In this document: positions 4,685-5,230 of the stretch, piece after piece
Layout of the letters: each line of letters begins with the position of its first letter
How positions within the stretch are numbered: position 1 is the first letter of the stretch
Source: Candidatus Levyibacteriota bacterium
GTDB taxonomy: Bacteria > Patescibacteriota > Microgenomatia > Levybacterales > UBA12049
Assembly: GCA_018061205.1 (NCBI GenBank)
Contig: JAGOUP010000046.1
Span: forward strand, 1 to 5,230
Reading direction: 5' to 3'
Length of the DNA stretch: 5,230 bases
The notes under the pieces: generated by a model
What the model was told of the DNA's origin: nothing
The model's input: only the letters and a program-made list of their open reading frames with translations
Database searches by the model: none
Program-made: the position numbers and the translations under genes

Positions 4685-4690
4685 CTCCTC
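4685..4690 (-). promoter_or_regulatory. Strong Shine-Dalgarno (GAGGAG) ahead of the minicistron
   Basis: GAGGAG on the minus strand is one of only two clear Shine-Dalgarno sequences in the window; the other precedes recA. Its nearest properly spaced ATG (4677) is out of frame with the SGNH hydrolase. It is 24 bases from the GTG at 4660, too far to serve that start directly. Confidence 0.45.
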
Positions 4691-4724
4691 AACTTCTACC
4701 CAAAAAAATAGATCTGATACTCTT

Positions 4725-5230
4725 TTAATTCAGTAGCTTTTCAGTATCTTGGACTACTTCTTCAAACGATTTGGTCTTCCAATTGAATACCATAATATCT
4801 CCCATAACATAAATAGCTGATTCTTTGGCTTTTATTTCTACAGACCAATCAGACTGACGCATAAAATGCTCTATCATCTTTGCATCCTTTTCAAAAAACG
4901 GCAATGCGGCAGCAAACCCTCCTGTATTTCTGCCTTTCCCAATTGGATTTGGTGTGACCAATAATTTTCTCTGGTATTTTTTCTCTTCCATGGTACGCAA
5001 AAATGCCCGAGTACGATCATCACTGGTATATTTCTCTGTGGGGTTCTCCCAATATTCTTTTTTCAAGGGATAGTGTTTTTCAAACGTAAGGGGGAGAAGC
5101 AATGCATGATCATGGACTGACATCGCTCCACTGGGTGACTTTGCTACTTCAACTGCACAACTTTCTATATCTTTTGCTATTTCATCAAGAGACGTATAGA
5201 TATCATGTAATGGGAACAAGAGCTGTGGCT
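4725..5230 (-). CDS. Unrecognised protein, C-terminal 167 residues (partial, open at window edge)
   Basis: The minus-strand frame is open through the right edge and ends with TAA at 4725-4727, so this is the C-terminal part of a longer protein. I do not recognise the family with confidence. It is soluble: an amphipathic helix region (TSLDEIAKDIESCAVEVAKS), then SVHDHALLLPLTFEKHYPLK, a charged stretch ending in a basic TPNPIGKGRNTGG loop, and a final alpha/beta part with SAIYVMGDIMVFNW and a C-terminal helix (EEVVQDTEKLLN). The end part loosely recalls the effector domain of TrmB-like regulators, where a Y-G-D-K-V-A strand precedes the last helices, but no helix-turn-helix is in view. That is a weak guess. 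It lies upstream of the second SGNH hydrolase on the same strand with a 64-base gap. Confidence 0.75.
   Translation of the reverse strand, partial: PQLLFPLHDIYTSLDEIAKDIESCAVEVAKSPSGAMSVHDHALLLPLTFEKHYPLKKEYWENPTEKYTSDDRTRAFLRTMEEKKYQRKLLVTPNPIGKGRNTGGFAAALPFFEKDAKMIEHFMRQSDWSVEIKAKESAIYVMGDIMVFNWKTKSFEEVVQDTEKLLN

Noticed and set aside
1..5230. CRISPR array, phage or defence system, or a reverse-transcriptase-based diversity system linked to the four-helix-bundle gene
   Set aside because: The only arrays are 7-base repeats without spacers, no phage or defence gene is seen, and no reverse transcriptase or variable/template repeat pair is present.

Overview
The window most likely comes from a member of the Candidate Phyla Radiation (Patescibacteria), probably of the Parcubacteria type. 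This is inferred from gene content: small genes with few Shine-Dalgarno sequences, a DUF333 protein, membrane-anchored SGNH hydrolases, a divergent phosphohexomutase and a stand-alone four-helix-bundle (S23/IVP family) gene. UGA ends several genes normally (for example at 2654-2656), so the standard bacterial code applies rather than the UGA=Gly code of Gracilibacteria. No 16S or marker tree could be checked.

Layout, left to right. The 5' end of recA leaves the window at the left edge on the minus strand, with a candidate promoter. Next comes an AT-rich cassette (about 276-730): a 121-residue four-helix-bundle protein bracketed by opposed arrays of a 7-bp repeat (AATT+NNN) that form a 26-bp perfect inverted repeat. 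It resembles the intervening sequences (IVS) of 23S rRNA but sits alone, ending just before a tRNA-Pro(GGG) gene that has no encoded CCA. After the tRNA follow a small secreted or anchored protein with two DUF333-like Cys-rich repeats and, 3 bp later, a phosphomannomutase/phosphoglucomutase-like enzyme; these two probably form one transcript.

The right half is mostly on the minus strand. It holds an N-terminally anchored SGNH-fold protein with an unusual pair of EF-hand/dockerin-like loops, and a second, canonical membrane-anchored SGNH hydrolase. Last is the C-terminal part of an unrecognised protein that runs off the right edge. Between the two hydrolases, on the plus strand, lies a 52-codon gene whose product is His/Cys-rich; its stop overlaps the stop of the second hydrolase through a shared TTAA.

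How the genes may work together: the phosphohexomutase would supply sugar phosphates for surface glycans, and the two anchored SGNH proteins could add or remove acyl groups on envelope polysaccharides or lipids. This is inference from fold and location only. The points most worth a second look are the heptad-flanked IVS-like cassette, the calcium-loop SGNH protein, the 52-codon gene, the duplicated DUF333 protein, and a six-codon minicistron with a strong Shine-Dalgarno overlapping the start of the second SGNH gene.
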